Assembly: GCA_022414725.1 (NCBI GenBank)
Contig: CM039465.1
Coordinates: 37,745,734-37,809,733, forward strand
Direction: 5' to 3'
From: Microglena sp. YARC
Lineage: Eukaryota > Chlorophyta > Chlorophyceae > Chlamydomonadales > Chlamydomonadaceae
Length of the DNA stretch: 64,000 nt
Of the stretch, positions 62,204-64,000 are shown piece after piece (positions within the stretch are counted from its first letter, which is position 1; every line of letters starts with the position of its first letter). The position numbers and the translations under genes are program-made. The notes below the pieces were generated by a model. It worked only from the letters and a program-made list of their open reading frames with translations. It was not told where the DNA came from and searched no databases.

Positions 62204-62420
62204 TTACATGTTTGGGCTACTCGTGGCAGCTTCCCGCCAGCTCCATCCAGCCGCCACACACACACACACACACTCCCCCACACACTCACACACACTCACA
62301 CACACACTCCCCCCCCACCACCACCACCACACACACACACACACACACTGGGTCAAACTTTTTAGACCCCATGCTGGCGCATTTTATTTTTGCGCCGTCC
62401 TCCTCTGGACCAGGTTACTC
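62204..62420 (+). repeat. Left arm of inverted repeat with CA microsatellite
   Basis: R1-like head (GGGCTACTCGTGGCAGCTTC), CA/CCCCCC microsatellite, then ACTTTTTAGACCCCATGCTG, GCGCATTTTATTTTTGCGCC, GTCCTCCTCTGGACCAGG: the complement of the units at 63395-63490 and 63600-63660. Confidence 0.8.
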
Positions 62421-62469
62421 TAGCACCTGTTTTGACACTTCAGTCCGATAAACATCAATTCCACCGTAA

Positions 62470-62665
62470 CATGTTCGGGCTACTCATGGCAGCTTCCCGC
62501 CAGCTCCATCAGCCAGCCACTGGGGCGAGCCCAAAACTTTCAGATGCATTTGAAAACCTGGCGTATCAGCTTTCAGACGCACCAGCTAGCTCCAGGTTTT
62601 GCTCCAGAACAGGGAAAGGGAGCTGCCTAGAAGCTGCAACTCATGGCATAAAATACAGAACAGAG
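62470..62665. repeat. R1 fold-back element
   Basis: TGTTCGGGCTACTCATGGCA, GCTTCCCGCCAGCTCCATCA and GGGAGCTGCCTAGAAGCTGC, AACTCATGGC. It is the reverse of the 62965-63145 copy. Confidence 0.85.
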
Positions 62666-62960
62666 CATTCCGCTACCACTTTTGCTTTTTAGAAAACCGA
62701 ATAACCAAGACTTGTCAAGAGAAAAAGTGTTTTTAAGATTAAAACGAAGGGTTTATTTCCGGCGGTCAAAGATCCTGGGAGAGCCCGCCTTCGAATAATT
62801 TAAAAAATAATAATAAAAAAAAAAAAAGATAACCTTCAAATACAGAGTATTAAAAGAAAAATTGCGTCCCGCTACCGCACTTGAGCTCGGACTACTGCGC
62901 GACAGCAGTAAGGGAGAGTTCTCGGGACGAGGCATGTTGACAGTGGAATTGGTCCAACTG
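62666..62960. other. AT-rich spacer, no gene seen
   Basis: Poly-A/AAT-rich at 62795-62835. A GACTACTGCGCGACAGCAGT motif (62888-62910) is shared with the tRNA-like element near 24290. Confidence 0.5.
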
Positions 62961-62964
62961 CTTC

Positions 62965-63145
62965 TTTGTTTAGCTACGAGTAGCGGCTTCTAGGCAGCTC
63001 CCTTTCCCTGCCCTTGAGCCAAACCTGAAGCTAGCTGGTGTGTCTGAAAGCTGATATGCCAGGTATTCAAATGCATCTGAAAGCTTAGGGCTTGCCCCAG
63101 TGGCTGGCTGATGGAGCTGGCGGGAAGCTGCCATGAGTAGCCCAA
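62965..63145. repeat. R1 fold-back element
   Basis: TTAGCTACGAGTAGCGGCTT, CTAGGCAGCTCCCTTTCCCT and GATGGAGCTGGCGGGAAGCT, GCCATGAGTAGCCC. Joined directly to an R2 copy by CAACAAGTCCTATGCAGCG. Confidence 0.85.
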
Positions 63146-63147
63146 CA

Positions 63148-63358
63148 AGTCCTATGCAGCGACGCAAGCGACGCGGAAAATTGGCGGAGTGTGTTGGCAA
63201 CGGAACAAAAGGTGGCAACGATGGAGCTGACCGAAGCGAGTTAGTTACGCGACCGTTGGATGCCGTGTCAGGCTTCAAGACATTTTTCGATCGGATGGAC
63301 AAATGGGTAACCCTGGGGGCTCCCGCCCCCTTGAAGAGGGGGCACCGCCAAAAAATGA
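63148..63358 (+). repeat. R2 element copy
   Basis: TATGCAGCGACGCAAGCGAC, AAAATTGGCGGAGTGTGTTG, GCGAGTTAGTTACGCGACCG, CCTGGGGGCTCCCGCCCCCT, GGGCACCGCCAAAAAATG. Confidence 0.9.
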
Positions 63359-63394
63359 AACAAGTAGAATTGGCGTTTATCAGAATGAAGCCTA

Positions 63395-64000
63395 AACAGT
63401 TTGGGCTAAAGGAGCCCGGTCCAGAAGAGGAGGGCAAACAAATTAAAATGCGCCAGCTTGGGGTCTAAAAAGTTGGACCCAGTGTGTGTGTGTGTTGGGT
63501 TTGGGAGTGTGTGTGTGTGTGGTCGTGGGCGTGGGCGTTGGGCTGTGGGTGTGGGGTGGCTGGATTTTGACCTTGGCAGAAAAACAGGTTGAGCTAGAAG
63601 AGCCTGGTCCAGAGGAGGACAGCGGAAAAATTAAAATGCGCCAGGATGGGGTCTAAAAAGTTGGATCCAGGGTGTGTGGGAGTGTGTGTGTGTGTGGTGG
63701 TGGTGGTGGTGGTGGTGGGGTGGGGGGCTGGATTTAAACCTTGGCAGAAAAAGCAGGTTGAGCTGCAGGAGCCTGGTCCAGAGGAGGAGGGCGCATAAAT
63801 AAAAATGTGCCAGGATGGGTCTAAAAAGTTGGACCCAGAGTAGGTGTGGGAGTGTGTGTGTGTGGGGTGTGTGGGTGTGTGTGGGTGTGTGTGGGTGTGT
63901 GTGGGGGGGAGGGGGTGTGTGTGTGTGGGTGTGTGTGTGTGTGTGTGGGTGTGTGTGTGTGTGGGGGGGGGGTGTGTGTGGGAGTGGGAGTGTGTGTGTG
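63395..64000 (+). repeat. ~185-bp array with TG microsatellite (right edge)
   Basis: Three units of GGAGCC(C/T)GGTCCAGA(A/G)GAGGA, AAAATG(C/T)GCCAG.ATGGG, GTCTAAAAAGTTGGA.CCAG separated by GT/GGGTGTG runs. The first is the counterpart of 62340-62420. It continues past the window. Confidence 0.9.

Overview
This is a window of nuclear DNA from an intron-rich, repeat-rich eukaryote. There are no operons, ribosome binding sites or bacterial genes. The recognisable genes have GT-AG (and one GC-AG) introns. Interstitial TTTAGGG runs (plant/green-algal telomere type), a plant-like proteasome alpha-1 start (MFRNQ+YDTDVTTW) and a candidate TGTAA polyadenylation signal point to a green alga, perhaps prasinophyte-grade. 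That is inference; no ribosomal or organellar marker is present.

Layout. 1-9.6 kb: a large minus-strand gene with a stop-free exon of at least 1,989 codons (1-5967) running off the left edge, plus an upstream 1.57-kb exon (8019-9591). It encodes Ser/Thr/Pro/Gly-rich internal repeats. 10.9-11.3 kb: a weak plus-strand gene start behind a TATA box. 13.3-15.1 kb: minus-strand repeat-coding exons ending in 45-nt exon / 78-nt intron cassettes repeated every 123 nt. 20.2 kb: one small minus-strand membrane-segment exon. 28.7-29.2 kb: an exon of a CrcB/FEX-type fluoride exporter (minus). 36.2-42.8 kb: a complete three-exon gene for a 106-residue putatively N-myristoylated protein with three CX9C motifs (plus). 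48.6-51.8 kb: proteasome subunit alpha type-1 (minus). 52.2-55.5 kb: ER membrane complex subunit 8/9 (plus), divergent from the proteasome gene across 385 bp. 60.2-61.6 kb: the first two exons of a signal-anchored protein running off the right edge. Everything else is tandem arrays, dispersed 60-220 bp repeat families (called R1-R3 and D-J here), tRNA-like fragments and microsatellites.

The most interesting theme is that many intronic tandem arrays are anchored on splice sites. The repeat unit contains the last or first bases of the adjacent exon together with the donor or acceptor, so the intron carries a ladder of decoy or alternative splice sites. This is seen in the proteasome gene, the CX9C gene (both introns), the fluoride-exporter exon, the 20.2-kb exon, the 60-kb gene and the large repeat-protein gene. 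In one array (13.3-13.7 kb) whole in-frame exon-intron cassettes are repeated. I suggest this as a recurring mode of intron growth and exon creation in this genome.
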